Shown one piece after another: positions 30,412-39,729 of a stretch of 64,000 nucleotides of DNA. Positions within the stretch are counted from its first letter, which is position 1; each line of letters begins with the position of its first letter. The notes under the pieces are model-generated. The model was not told the DNA's origin. It worked only from the letters and a program-made list of their open reading frames with translations, and made no database searches. The DNA is from Chitinophagales bacterium. GTDB lineage: Bacteria; Bacteroidota; Bacteroidia; Chitinophagales; CAIOSU01. The position numbers and the translations under genes are program-made. Location of the stretch: the NCBI GenBank assembly GCA_026003335.1, contig BPHB01000002.1:310001-374000 (forward strand), in the 5' to 3' direction.

Positions 30412-31098
30412 ATGGAAGTCATCAGAACAAACGGTCTGACTAAAGTATACAACAGTACCCACGTACCTGTACACGCACTCAATGGCGTTGACCTGACTAT
30501 TCAGTCCGGAGAGTTTACGGCCATTGTGGGCCCGTCCGGATCGGGAAAAACCACACTGCTGAATATCATCGGAGGACTGGATAATCCTACAAGTGGCACG
30601 GTCATCATCAACGGCACCGACATATCCGGCCTAAGAGAGAGCCATCTGATTGATTTTCGTCTGCACCACATCGGGTTCGTCTTTCAGTCTTTTAATCTTA
30701 TTCCTGTACTTACTGCCGAAGAGAACATAGAATTTATCATGTTGCTGCAAGGAAAAAACAAAGCCCAGCGAAAAAAAAGGACCCGGGAACTTCTGCAGGC
30801 CATCGGATTGGCTGACAAGGCGGACAAACGTCCCGGTGAACTTTCAGGAGGTCAACAGCAGCGCGTGGCGGTAGCCCGTGCTCTGGCATCCAAGCCCAAA
30901 TTCGTTCTGGCTGACGAGCCCACCGCCAACCTGGATTCTAAATCAGCTGAAAATCTGCTGGACATAATGGCACGCCTCAACTCTGAAGAAGGCATTACTT
31001 TTATATTCTCTACCCACGACCTTAAGGTAATCAACCGGGCAAGGCGTATCATCACCCTGGAAGATGGAAAAATAGTGAGCGACCGACTACAGCGATAA
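30412..31098 (+). CDS. ABC transporter ATP-binding protein, LolD/MacB type
   Basis: 228 residues. Walker A GPSGSGKTTLL, Q-loop VFQSFNLIPVLTAEEN, signature LSGGQQQRVAVARAL, Walker B VLADEPTANLD and H-loop STHD are all intact. It should power the two upstream permeases. It is the last gene of the set; the next gene is convergent. Confidence 0.95.
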   Translation: MEVIRTNGLTKVYNSTHVPVHALNGVDLTIQSGEFTAIVGPSGSGKTTLLNIIGGLDNPTSGTVIINGTDISGLRESHLIDFRLHHIGFVFQSFNLIPVLTAEENIEFIMLLQGKNKAQRKKRTRELLQAIGLADKADKRPGELSGGQQQRVAVARALASKPKFVLADEPTANLDSKSAENLLDIMARLNSEEGITFIFSTHDLKVINRARRIITLEDGKIVSDRLQR

Positions 31099-31128
31099 GC
31101 CGCTGCACAGAGCAGTTGTATATGAAAT

Positions 31129-32439
31129 TTAAATATCTCTGGACAGGTCAAACTTTTCCAGATAATCGGCAACCCGTCTGAGGAATGAGCCTCCCAGATA
31201 ACCGTCTATGACGCGATGGTCATAAGACAGCGACAGGAACATCATATGCCGGATAGCAATAGCATCTCCGGAAGGGGTTTCTATCACTACCGGTTTCTTT
31301 TTGATAGCACCGGTCGCCAGAACAGCCAGTTGCGGCTGATTAATAATGGGTGTGCCCATCAGGTTGCCAAAGGTGCCTACATTGCTCAAGGTGAACGTAC
31401 CTCCCTCAATGTCTGCAGGGCTAAGCTTATTGGCCCTTGCATTGGCTGTGAGCAGGTTTACCTGTTTTGCCAGTCCGGCAAGATTGAGCTGATCCGCATT
31501 TTTGATAACAGGCACTATCAGATTGCCATTAGGCAAAGCGGTAGCCATGCCTATGTGTATATAGCGCTTAATGATAATCTTATCTCCCTCTACGGAGGCA
31601 TTAATCATGGGGAAGTCTTTCAATGCCCGCACAATTGCTTCAATGAACAGGGGTGTATAGGTGATTTTTTCTTTTTCCCGTTGGAAAAACTTGTCCTTTA
31701 TTTTTTCCCGCCAGAGTACAAGATTGGTTACATCCGCTTCCACAAATGACGTTACATGGGGGCTGGTTTGTTTGGAACGCACCATATGCTCAGCAATGAG
31801 CTTGCGCATGCGATCCATTTCCACAATTTCCACATTTCCTTCAGTGGAAGGCTGTATGACCGGTTGCTGTGATTGCTGACGCAGAACCGTTGGAGGTTCG
31901 GCTACAGGTTGACGAGTTGCAGTTGCCACTTCAATGGTATCTGCCTTTGGCTTTGCGGAAGCCCGTTTTTCCAGATAATTCAATATATCTGACTTTGTTA
32001 CACGATTGCCTTTCCCCGTACCCGGAATGGTTTCCAATTCACTCATGGAAATACCCTCTTTGCTGGCAATGTTTAATACCAGCGGAGAATAAAACCTCCC
32101 TTCGCCATTATCCGTTTTAAGGGTATGCTGAGCCACCTGAGCAGTGGGCATTTCGGCAGCACCGGCATGAACGGGCTCCGGTGCCGCAACGTCTTCCCCG
32201 GCAGTTTCAATAATCATAAAAGGTTTTCCGATCTGCACCACATCGCCTTCTTTATAGAGCAACTTTACTACTACCCCTGCCTCAGTGGAAGGCACTTCCG
32301 AATCCACCTTATCGGTAGCTATTTCCACTACAGGCTCATCCACGGCTACCTTGTCGCCTTCCTTTTTTAACCATTTAAGAATGGTTGCTTCGGTGATGCT
32401 TTCGCCCATTTTGGGCATTATCAGTTCCACCTGTGCCAT
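31129..32439 (-). CDS. 2-oxoacid dehydrogenase E2 (dihydrolipoyllysine acyltransferase)
   Basis: 436 residues from the ATG at 32439; a TTG three codons upstream is in frame but not needed. Lipoyl domain 2-78 with the lipoylated K44 in EIATDKVDSE, an Ala/Pro/Glu linker, a peripheral-subunit-binding domain (SPLVLNIASKEGISMSELETI), and the catalytic core with SYDHRVIDG near the C-terminus. It carries acyl groups between E1 and E3 in a pyruvate, 2-oxoglutarate or branched-chain complex; the sequence alone does not tell me which. E1 and E3 are not adjacent. Confidence 0.93.
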   Translation of the reverse strand: MAQVELIMPKMGESITEATILKWLKKEGDKVAVDEPVVEIATDKVDSEVPSTEAGVVVKLLYKEGDVVQIGKPFMIIETAGEDVAAPEPVHAGAAEMPTAQVAQHTLKTDNGEGRFYSPLVLNIASKEGISMSELETIPGTGKGNRVTKSDILNYLEKRASAKPKADTIEVATATRQPVAEPPTVLRQQSQQPVIQPSTEGNVEIVEMDRMRKLIAEHMVRSKQTSPHVTSFVEADVTNLVLWREKIKDKFFQREKEKITYTPLFIEAIVRALKDFPMINASVEGDKIIIKRYIHIGMATALPNGNLIVPVIKNADQLNLAGLAKQVNLLTANARANKLSPADIEGGTFTLSNVGTFGNLMGTPIINQPQLAVLATGAIKKKPVVIETPSGDAIAIRHMMFLSLSYDHRVIDGYLGGSFLRRVADYLEKFDLSRDI

Positions 32440-32518
32440 TACTGACAATTTACGTTTGCTGATTCAGGCCGAAAAGTTACGAATTAATATGCTGAATCCC
32501 GTTTTGCGGCAGGCAGCT

Positions 32519-32526
32519 TAACTTTG
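32519..32526 (+). promoter_or_regulatory. -7 box directly before the 32533 gene
   Basis: TAACTTTG, a perfect TAnnTTTG, ends 6 nt before the ATG at 32533, predicting a nearly leaderless mRNA if it is used. Confidence 0.4.
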
Positions 32527-32532
32527 GAGGTT

Positions 32533-33042
32533 ATGGAAAACCTGACAATGATCTCCGCCCTTGCCCGGATGCCCGGCTCATCACGGGTGTGGGTATACCA
32601 AAGCAATAGGTTACTGCTTGATGCCGAAGTGCGCACCCTCACCGAAAAGCTCCACTTTTTCGTCAATCAATGGACTTCTCACTCCCGACAGGTGAGAGCT
32701 GCAGGAGATGTTCTGCATAACCTGTTTATCGTGCTGGCAGCAGACGAGTCTGCTTTCCCGGTGAGTGGTTGTGCGATAGATACATCTGTTGCATTTATGC
32801 GTCAACTGGAACAGGAGTATAATATCCGTTTGTTTGACCGGCATACAGTTGCTTACCGAGACCAGGACACAATCAAACTAGCGCCCCCCGATGCATTTCA
32901 GCAACTGATTGATCAGGGGAAAGTGCATGCAGATACCCCTGTATTCAACAACCTTGTATCCACTCTCCAAGAATTGAGAAATAGTTGGGAGGTGCCCCTG
33001 TCCTCCAGCTGGCATAAAAAACTCTTCTCCCTTCCGGCCTGA
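32533..33042 (+). CDS. Bacteroidota-conserved cytoplasmic protein (often mislabelled 'ABC transporter ATPase')
   Basis: 169 residues from the ATG at 32533, which follows GGAGG closely. The pattern SSRVWVYQSNR ... FFVNQWTSH ... FIVLAADES ... GCAIDTSVAFMRQLEQEYNI(R)LFDR is characteristic of a family widespread in Bacteroidota. Databases often call it an ABC transporter ATPase, but there is no Walker A, signature or Walker B motif here. Cytoplasmic; function unknown. It is divergent from the E2 gene. Confidence 0.82.
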   Translation: MENLTMISALARMPGSSRVWVYQSNRLLLDAEVRTLTEKLHFFVNQWTSHSRQVRAAGDVLHNLFIVLAADESAFPVSGCAIDTSVAFMRQLEQEYNIRLFDRHTVAYRDQDTIKLAPPDAFQQLIDQGKVHADTPVFNNLVSTLQELRNSWEVPLSSSWHKKLFSLPA

Positions 33043-33162
33043 AAATTTTCAGAAGCCCGGCACTTAGGATGAAGAATTCCTTTTCGCTGCGGGGCAACAT
33101 TTGGCTGAGTTATCCGTATCAGTCACTGGTAAGAACAGGATTATTTGTAAAACAGGATTACT

Positions 33163-33330
33163 ATGCAGATTAAACTATCCACACTGAAAAGAACCACCCG
33201 ATTTCTTGGATTGATTCTGATTGTTCAGATGTTTTTCAGCGGACGGCCGTCTGCACACAAGGATATAGAACACAAAACTGTATCTGAGGCTAATAAGGTA
33301 GTTTCGGCACTTGCTGAGACTAAAAATTAA
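33163..33330 (+). CDS. Possible small secreted or membrane peptide, 55 aa
   Basis: ATG at 33163 opens 55 codons to TAA: a basic N-terminus (KLSTLKRTTR), a hydrophobic stretch (FLGLILIVQMFF) and a short polar tail. This is signal-peptide-like. The 3' end overlaps the convergent DASS transporter gene by 11 nt. I recognise no family; it could be chance. Confidence 0.3.
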   Translation: MQIKLSTLKRTTRFLGLILIVQMFFSGRPSAHKDIEHKTVSEANKVVSALAETKN

Positions 33331-34795
33331 ATATCCACTTCCCGAAAAAATACATAGAGGCAGTAAGCCAGCACACGCCTATTATATCCAGCCAGAAGCC
33401 GGCCTTCACCATGTCTTTGGCTTGTAATTTATTTCCGGTAAACACAATAGTGTTCGGTGCAGTAGCTACCGGCAGCATGAATCCCATGGATGCTGCCAGT
33501 GTAGCCGGTATCATCAATAACAATGGCGGAATACCTGTAGCAGCGGAAACAGATATTAACACCGGTAACATCAGTTGTGTTATGGCAACGTTGCTAGCTA
33601 CCTCACTGAGATAAGTCATGAAAAAACAAACCATAAGAATGATAAGCCAGTGCGGCATACGGCCAATGCCGGCCATCTGTTGGCCTAACCATTCTGCCAG
33701 GCCCGAAACAGAAAAGCCGTGAGCTAAAGCAAAGCCACCGCCAAATAACAGAATAATGCCAAAGGGCAGATGTTTGGCGGTTTCCCAGTTCAGCAGCATT
33801 TCCCCTTTCCGGCTTTTTGAAGGTATAATAAAAAGCAGGCAAGCAACGAAGATGGCTACCGTACCATCCTGAAACAGATCTTTTCCGGGAGCAAGAAGGC
33901 TGTTCCATCCGCTTATGCTGATTGCACCCAGCTGCAGGTCAGCCCGTGTAAACCACAGAACAGACATAGCGACAAACAGTAGGGCTATTGTTTTTTCTTC
34001 AAATGTCATGCTGCCCAGTTTTTCGTATTCGGTCTGAAAAACAGTTTTCAAGACCGTATCCGGAAGTTTAAATCGCCTCAGATAGAATGTAACCAGCAAG
34101 AAATAGCAACACAGAAGAAAACCTGCCGACATGGGTAAGGCAAACAAGGACCATTGCAGAAAGCTCACCGCTGGCAGGTCCGGAAATGCTGTGGCATACT
34201 GGCTGAGAAAAATCATATTGGGCGGTGTGCCTACAAGAGTTGCCATGCCACCTATGGAAGCCGCATAAGCTATGCCCAGCATCGTGGCCACGCCAAACGG
34301 ATTATCTCTTAAACCGGTTATTTCTTCCATCCGGTAAATGACTGCCAGGGCCGTAGGTAGCATCATCAATGTTGTGGCGGTATTGGAAACCCACATGGAC
34401 AAAACATAAGTTGCCAGCATAAGCCCCAACAATATCTTCTGAGGTTCGTTGCCTATAAAATAAATGATGCCGAGAGCTACTCTGCGATGCAAGCCCCAGC
34501 GCTCCATGGCAAAAGCTACCAGAAAGCCGCCTATGAACAGCATTAAAACTTCATTCATATAATGTGGCGCCACTTCCCTGGTGCTCATAATTCCGGTGAA
34601 GGGATAGAGAAACACCGGAAGCAAAGAGGTTACAGCTATCGGCACTGATTCAAAAATCCACCACACAGCCATCCAGGCCGCTATGCCTCCCATGCGGGCA
34701 ACGCTCTCCACTGGCTGCACGCGGCTAAGCATTACATAAGCTGTTCCGGCCATTAAAGGACCGGCAATAATCTTTAACCACCTGTTTGTGGTCAT
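33320..34795 (-). CDS. DASS (SLC13) family Na+/dicarboxylate or sulfate symporter
   Basis: 491 residues, about 11-12 transmembrane helices. The two SNT-type substrate/Na+ motifs are present: MWVSNTATTLMMLP (about residue 135) and VASNVAITQLMLPVL (about 410), and the C-terminal FMLPVATAPNTIVF is typical. It should import C4-dicarboxylates, citrate or sulfate with Na+ through the inner membrane; the substrate cannot be told from sequence alone. Confidence 0.93.
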   Translation of the reverse strand: MTTNRWLKIIAGPLMAGTAYVMLSRVQPVESVARMGGIAAWMAVWWIFESVPIAVTSLLPVFLYPFTGIMSTREVAPHYMNEVLMLFIGGFLVAFAMERWGLHRRVALGIIYFIGNEPQKILLGLMLATYVLSMWVSNTATTLMMLPTALAVIYRMEEITGLRDNPFGVATMLGIAYAASIGGMATLVGTPPNMIFLSQYATAFPDLPAVSFLQWSLFALPMSAGFLLCCYFLLVTFYLRRFKLPDTVLKTVFQTEYEKLGSMTFEEKTIALLFVAMSVLWFTRADLQLGAISISGWNSLLAPGKDLFQDGTVAIFVACLLFIIPSKSRKGEMLLNWETAKHLPFGIILLFGGGFALAHGFSVSGLAEWLGQQMAGIGRMPHWLIILMVCFFMTYLSEVASNVAITQLMLPVLISVSAATGIPPLLLMIPATLAASMGFMLPVATAPNTIVFTGNKLQAKDMVKAGFWLDIIGVCWLTASMYFFGKWIFNF

Positions 34796-34831
34796 CTCAA
34801 TAAGTTATGCAAGGCCGAAAATGCAACTTTT

Positions 34832-35281
34832 TTATTCAGCAGGAGTTTGCAAACGGATAGATGCGGAGTTAATGCAGTAACGCAAGCCGGTGGGAGGAGG
34901 ACCGTCTGGAAATACATGTCCCAGATGGGCATCGCAGACATTACACATCACCTCCACACGGGTCATGCCATAACTGGTGTCTTTCTGGTACTTAATCACA
35001 TTATCCTTTACCGGCTCTGTAAAACTGGGCCATCCCGAACCGGAATCAAATTTCAGACGCGAATCAAATAAAATGGTGCCACAGCAGCGGCATGCGTAAA
35101 GCCCAGGCTCGTGCGCTTCACAATATTCCCCGCTGAAAGCCCGCTCAGTGCCCTTTTGCCGGGTGATGCGATATTCTTCCGGAGATAACATTTTTTTCCA
35201 TTCCTCATCGGACTTCTCCACCCTGCGCTCAGCAGAAGGACTACCATGGGTAACATAATGGATGACATCGTTCCAGTTCAT
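34832..35281 (-). CDS. msrB: Peptide-methionine (R)-S-oxide reductase
   Basis: 149 residues from the ATG at 35281 ([10 protein letters not shown]); a TTG eight codons upstream is in frame but lies inside the preceding gene. MsrB reduces methionine-R-sulfoxide in proteins. The four zinc cysteines are CRCC(GT) and [12 protein letters not shown], and the catalytic cysteine is in RYCINSASI. It starts 4 nt after the cinA stop, so both are probably co-transcribed. Confidence 0.96.
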   Translation of the reverse strand: MNWNDVIHYVTHGSPSAERRVEKSDEEWKKMLSPEEYRITRQKGTERAFSGEYCEAHEPGLYACRCCGTILFDSRLKFDSGSGWPSFTEPVKDNVIKYQKDTSYGMTRVEVMCNVCDAHLGHVFPDGPPPTGLRYCINSASIRLQTPAE

Positions 35282-35285
35282 GATT

Positions 35286-36536
35286 TTACTTTTTGTCTTT
35301 TTCAATAAGATATCTTCGCATCATTTCCATTGCAACCACTGCTGCCCAGCGGATATTCAGTGCCCTGTCACCGGCAAAGTGCATCAATTTGGTTTTTATA
35401 TCATCGGGAGAACCCACAGCTATCCATACTGTACCTACCGGTTTATCAGGGGTGGCCCCTCCGGGTCCGGCAATGCCGGAAACAGCAATACCGTAATCAG
35501 CCTGCAGTTTTGCCGTGACCCCGAGGAGCATTTCTTTCACCGTCTGCTCGCTGACAGCTCCGTGTTCTTCCAGGGTACTTTGCTTTACCTGCAACACTTC
35601 CTGCTTTGCTTGGTTGGCGTAGGCAACTACAGCTCCTTTAAAATAGCTGGAACTTCCGGCCACTGAAGTAATCAGATGTGCAATGTATCCTCCGGTACAG
35701 CTCTCAGCAGTGGCAACGGTTTTCTGCCGTTTTAAAAGCTCCTTGCCCAGCGCACCTTCAAAAAGTTCATCATCATATCCATAGATATACTTACCGACAA
35801 CAGCCTGTATCTTTTCAATCTGCCTGTTCAGCTTTTCTTCCAGTTCTTTGCGATTATTTCCTGTAGCCGTGAGCCGGAGTTTGACCAAGCCATTTCCCGG
35901 CAGGTAAGCTAACTTAATATCAGGCGGTAGCTCAGCTTCAAAAGCCTCCAGCCGAGAGGCAAGAAAAGACTCCGGAATAGCTGCCGTCAATATGTGGCGA
36001 TGTATAATTACAGGGAGCTGAAAAGTTTGTTTTATCCGGGGAATTACCTCATCGGTCATAATTTGCTCCATTTCATAGGGTACTCCCGGCATGGAGACAT
36101 ACACTTTTCCTTTTTCCTGAAACCACATGCCCCAGGCTGTTCCTTTGGTGTTTCGCAGGGCGATACAGTTTTCCGGCAGATGAGCCTGCATACGGTTATT
36201 TTCCAGCATCGGTAATCCGCGCCTGGTAAAAAAGGCTTCCAGGGCTTCCAGGATAACAGGATTTGGCTTAAGCTCTACACCAAAAAATTTGCATAACGCA
36301 GTTTTGGTGACATCATCTTTTGTGGGCCCCAGCCCTCCGGTAATCAGTATCAAATCAGCCGCATCACTTAGCAGAGAAAGACCTTTCAGGATGTGTTGTT
36401 CTTCATCGGATACAGTGAGCACTTCATATACCCGGATGCCTAGGAGAGCCATCTGGTTGCCCAACCATGCGGCATTGGTATTGATGGTTTTGCCGTAGAG
36501 CAACTCATCACCAATAGTGAGAATGGCGGCCTTCAC
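35286..36536 (-). CDS. cinA: CinA-family competence/NMN deamidase-type protein
   Basis: 416 residues. N-terminal molybdopterin-binding-like domain ([13 protein letters not shown] ... [16 protein letters not shown]) and C-terminal NMN amidohydrolase domain ([29 protein letters not shown] ... [21 protein letters not shown]). It converts nicotinamide mononucleotide to nicotinic acid mononucleotide in NAD recycling and may have pyrophosphatase activity. The start is a GTG at 36536; no ATG fits. Followed by msrB. Confidence 0.95.
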   Translation of the reverse strand: MKAAILTIGDELLYGKTINTNAAWLGNQMALLGIRVYEVLTVSDEEQHILKGLSLLSDAADLILITGGLGPTKDDVTKTALCKFFGVELKPNPVILEALEAFFTRRGLPMLENNRMQAHLPENCIALRNTKGTAWGMWFQEKGKVYVSMPGVPYEMEQIMTDEVIPRIKQTFQLPVIIHRHILTAAIPESFLASRLEAFEAELPPDIKLAYLPGNGLVKLRLTATGNNRKELEEKLNRQIEKIQAVVGKYIYGYDDELFEGALGKELLKRQKTVATAESCTGGYIAHLITSVAGSSSYFKGAVVAYANQAKQEVLQVKQSTLEEHGAVSEQTVKEMLLGVTAKLQADYGIAVSGIAGPGGATPDKPVGTVWIAVGSPDDIKTKLMHFAGDRALNIRWAAVVAMEMMRRYLIEKDKK

Positions 36537-36613
36537 AAGGGAGCAAAGCTAAGCATTAGGATTTATCGTTAAACCTGTTACCCGGTAAACAACTAACTTC
36601 GGAACTGTCATAC

Positions 36614-37468
36614 ATGAACTGGATTGACCGAAATGAATATCCCTTTACGTCTCATTATTTTGATAGTGGCAGGGGAAGAATACATTATGTAGATGAAGGC
36701 AGCGGCCCTGTCGTATTGATGGTGCATGGTACTCCTGAATGGTCGTTTGCTTACCGGCATCTGATTAAAGGCCTGAGAGGTAGCTTTCGCTGTATTGCTC
36801 CTGATTTATTGGGTTTTGGTCTTTCCGACAAGCCTGCTGATGCTGACTATTCCTGCGCAGCCCATGCTGACCGGCTCTGTCGCTTTATAGACTATCTCGG
36901 GCTGAAAGATATACGGCTTATTGCAAATGATTTCGGAGGCTCTCTGGCTATGAGTTATGCCATAAATCACCCCGACAATGTGAGCCGTATCTGTCTTTTC
37001 AATACATGGATGTGGTCATTGGCTGCAGACAAGCATTACAGTCGTCCGGCCCGTTTTTTCGCCAGCCTGCCGGGCAGGTGGCTTTACCTGTATATGGGGT
37101 GGTCGGTAAATGTTTTGATGCCCCTGGCCTACGGAAATAAATCCAGGCTTACCTCACACATTCACCGGCATTATAAAAAGCCTCTTCATTCTCCGGTTAC
37201 TCGTCTTGCCGCACATGCCTTTGTGCGGGAACTCCTTCATGCCGGCCCCTGGTGGGATCAGCTATTCGCCCGGATAGATGCTGTTAAAACCAAACCTTTT
37301 TTAATCTTTTGGGGAATGCAGGATCCGTTAATCAAACCTTCCGAACTGGCACGATGGCAAAATGCCCTTCCCAGCACCACCGTGATAAAGTATGATAGCG
37401 CAGGTCATTTCGTACAGGAAGAAGAGCCTGAAAAAATGATCATTGCACTGCGAAAATTTCTACCCTGA
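36614..37468 (+). CDS. Alpha/beta hydrolase, haloalkane-dehalogenase-like
   Basis: 284 residues, cytoplasmic. HGTPEWSFAYRHL supplies the oxyanion region, ANDFGGSLAM places an aspartate nucleophile, and GHFVQEE the catalytic histidine; this Asp-nucleophile arrangement is that of haloalkane dehalogenases and some epoxide hydrolases. In dehalogenases the residue after the nucleophile is the halide-binding tryptophan (DWGG); here it is phenylalanine, so dehalogenase activity is doubtful. A TAACTTCG -7-like box lies 12 nt before the ATG. Confidence 0.85.
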   Translation: MNWIDRNEYPFTSHYFDSGRGRIHYVDEGSGPVVLMVHGTPEWSFAYRHLIKGLRGSFRCIAPDLLGFGLSDKPADADYSCAAHADRLCRFIDYLGLKDIRLIANDFGGSLAMSYAINHPDNVSRICLFNTWMWSLAADKHYSRPARFFASLPGRWLYLYMGWSVNVLMPLAYGNKSRLTSHIHRHYKKPLHSPVTRLAAHAFVRELLHAGPWWDQLFARIDAVKTKPFLIFWGMQDPLIKPSELARWQNALPSTTVIKYDSAGHFVQEEEPEKMIIALRKFLP

Positions 37469-37514
37469 AAACGATCGTGCCCCAAAACAGGGCAATGCGA
37501 TTGTAAAGGAAGCG

Positions 37515-37545
37515 TTTGTACAGAACCGGTTTACCGGTATTTTTA
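37515..37545 (+). promoter_or_regulatory. Promoter of the DUF4197 gene
   Basis: TTTG at 37515-37518, 19 nt spacing, TATTTTTA at 37538-37545: a good fit to TTTG-N19-TAnnTTTG with one mismatch, placing the start of transcription about 13 nt before the ATG at 37564. Confidence 0.6.
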
Positions 37546-37563
37546 TATTCAAAACCTTAAGTC

Positions 37564-38301
37564 ATGAATGTAAGATTATTTTTTATGGCAGCGATGCAGT
37601 TGTTTTTGTTTTCCTCCTGCAGCTCCCAAATCAACCTGCAGAAAACTATGGACAATGCAGTGAAAGTCATTACGGGTAGCTCATCCGGCAAACCTACCGA
37701 TACAGAAGTGTCTGGTGCCCTGAAGGAAGCCCTTTCGCTTGGGGCACGACATGCAGCCACTGTTGCATCCCAAATAGATGGTTTTTATAAAAATCCGGCC
37801 ATTTTTATCCCGTTCCCTCCCGAAGCCAAAGAAGTGGAAAACACTGTCAGGACCATGGGCATGAACAAACAGGTAGATGATTTTATACGCACCCTGAACC
37901 GCGCTGCCGAAGAAGCTGCCAAAGAAGCAGCACCTATCTTTCTGGATGCCGTCAAACAAATGACCATACAGGATGCGTGGAGTATTCTCAGGGGAGATGA
38001 ATATGCTGCAACCAATTATCTGAAAAAGCACACCTCCGATGCGCTGTATGTAAAATTCAAGCCCATAGTCAATAAGGCTATTGACAAAGTACAGCTTACA
38101 CGGGCATGGGAACCCATTATTAAAACTTACAATAAAGTGCCTTTTGTAAAGAAAATGAACCCTGACCTGAAAGATTACACCACCCGCAAAGCCATTGACG
38201 GGCTGTTTTATCTTATCGGCAAGGAAGAAGAGAAAATCAGAAAAGACCCCGCAGCCCGTGTCAGTGATTTGCTGAGAAAGGTGTTTGGGTATGAAGGGTA
38301 A
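37564..38301 (+). CDS. DUF4197 lipoprotein
   Basis: 245 residues. Lipoprotein signal MNVRLFFMAAMQLFLFSSC with C19 as the lipid-bearing residue. The body (VSGALKEALSLGARHAATVASQIDGFYKNPAIFIPFPPEA ... TIQDAWSILRGDEYAATNYLKKHT ... TRKAIDGLFYLIGKEEEKIRKDP) matches the DUF4197 family found in Gram-negative bacteria. All-helical, periplasmic; function unknown. Confidence 0.9.
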   Translation: MNVRLFFMAAMQLFLFSSCSSQINLQKTMDNAVKVITGSSSGKPTDTEVSGALKEALSLGARHAATVASQIDGFYKNPAIFIPFPPEAKEVENTVRTMGMNKQVDDFIRTLNRAAEEAAKEAAPIFLDAVKQMTIQDAWSILRGDEYAATNYLKKHTSDALYVKFKPIVNKAIDKVQLTRAWEPIIKTYNKVPFVKKMNPDLKDYTTRKAIDGLFYLIGKEEEKIRKDPAARVSDLLRKVFGYEG

Positions 38302-38689
38302 GGCGGAGAATGTATGCCGTCATTAGGCACTGGATACTTCCCTTCAAAAACTGTATGATGTGTCCATCACCAGGCATATGCGGCTGGCAATCTTCTATCC
38401 GGCCTGTTTCTGTTTTTTTTAAAAAGCAATGATTGGGTCCGCTTTCTGGTTACCACCCTTGTTTCCATATTAGCTGGCTGATAGGATTGACAGGGTCCAA
38501 AACTGATGCATCGCAGCCTTTCTGAATGTGGGGATGTGTATAGTGAAAGAGTCTTCAGTGCACTGTGCTGCCTACAGATAATCTTCTCAATATTTACTTT
38601 GACATCATCATAGGCTTTTCTGCCTCTTTACACACTTTCCTTCACCTTATACTGGCAATAAAATCCATCTTTGCAGCAAAACGCAACCC
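38302..38689 (+). other. 388-bp intergenic region without a recognisable gene
   Basis: No open frame longer than about 20 codons with a plausible start, no hairpin terminator, no tRNA-like fold. A run of T then A (about 38411-38425) is the only low-complexity feature. It may be a decayed gene or simply spacer. Confidence 0.4.
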
Positions 38690-39637
38690 ATGAAAACAGT
38701 CTTTCGCCTGCTCCTTTTAATTATCCTCGTTTTAGCCCTTGTAGCCGGCTTTATTTTTCTCCGGCCTAGCACGATTCTTTCTCGCCAGGAAGTCAAAGCA
38801 AAGTACACCTTGCCTGCCTCGCACTTTCTCACCTGGCGCGGGGGTGATGTACATTACGTTGATGAAGGACAGGGGTTTCCTATTCTGATGATTCACGGAC
38901 TGGCCGGCTCTCACAGAAATTTTGGGAAGATTGCAGCTATGCTTCAGGATAGCTTTCGTTGCATTCGCGTGGATCTTCCTGGCTTTGGCCTGTCTGATAT
39001 GCCACAAGTAGCAGACGGCAACTACAGACAATTGTATTTTGATTTTTTAAATTTTTTTCTTGACACCCTGAATCTGGATTCTTTTTACCTGATGGGCAAT
39101 TCCATGGGCGGGTGGATCGCCTGGGAGCTTGCAGTTGAAAAGCCGCAACAGGTCAAAAAGCTCGTTTTGCTCTGCAGTGCAGGATATGATATGGAAAAGA
39201 TTGCCGAAAGGCTGGGGGCACGCATGACTTCCAGCTCGTGGCTTACTGAAATCGTTGCAGCCCGGGGAGTGCCTCTTTTTATTACCAGAGCCAATGTTGT
39301 GAGATGTTTTGCCGACCCCACCCGTATTGATGCACAAGAAGTGATAATTGCTAATGACTTTGCCAATAGGGAGAATAATTTCCGCACCATCCTGGAATTG
39401 CTCAGGCACCGTCAAAATGCGGATACTTCTTTGATTAAAAATATCCGGTGCCCCACGCTCATTGTATGGGGAAAACAGGACCGCATCATTCCTGTGGATC
39501 ATGCCTATCGCTTTCAACGAGACATTCCCCGAAACAAACTGATTATTTACGATGACTGCGGTCATATCCCCATGCTGGAAAAAACCGAGCAGTTTTATCA
39601 GGACTTCCTGGCTTTTGCCGCTGACACTTCTCTCTAA
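38690..39637 (+). CDS. Membrane-anchored alpha/beta hydrolase
   Basis: 315 residues. An N-terminal hydrophobic helix (about 4-24, LLLLIILVLALVAGFIFL) without cleavage site anchors it, with the hydrolase domain outside. Serine nucleophile in GNSMGGW, aspartate in GKQDRIIP and histidine in DCGHIPMLE form the catalytic triad; oxyanion HGLAGSH. Probably an esterase or lipase; substrate unknown. It precedes the PI-PLC gene by 92 nt. Confidence 0.9.
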   Translation: MKTVFRLLLLIILVLALVAGFIFLRPSTILSRQEVKAKYTLPASHFLTWRGGDVHYVDEGQGFPILMIHGLAGSHRNFGKIAAMLQDSFRCIRVDLPGFGLSDMPQVADGNYRQLYFDFLNFFLDTLNLDSFYLMGNSMGGWIAWELAVEKPQQVKKLVLLCSAGYDMEKIAERLGARMTSSSWLTEIVAARGVPLFITRANVVRCFADPTRIDAQEVIIANDFANRENNFRTILELLRHRQNADTSLIKNIRCPTLIVWGKQDRIIPVDHAYRFQRDIPRNKLIIYDDCGHIPMLEKTEQFYQDFLAFAADTSL

Positions 39638-39729
39638 ATCTTTCTGCCGGTTTTTTCTGCCGGTTTGTTTACAATTTTTTAACATTGCTGTACGCCTGCC
39701 AAGATGCTTTAACCTCTTATCGTTTTTTC

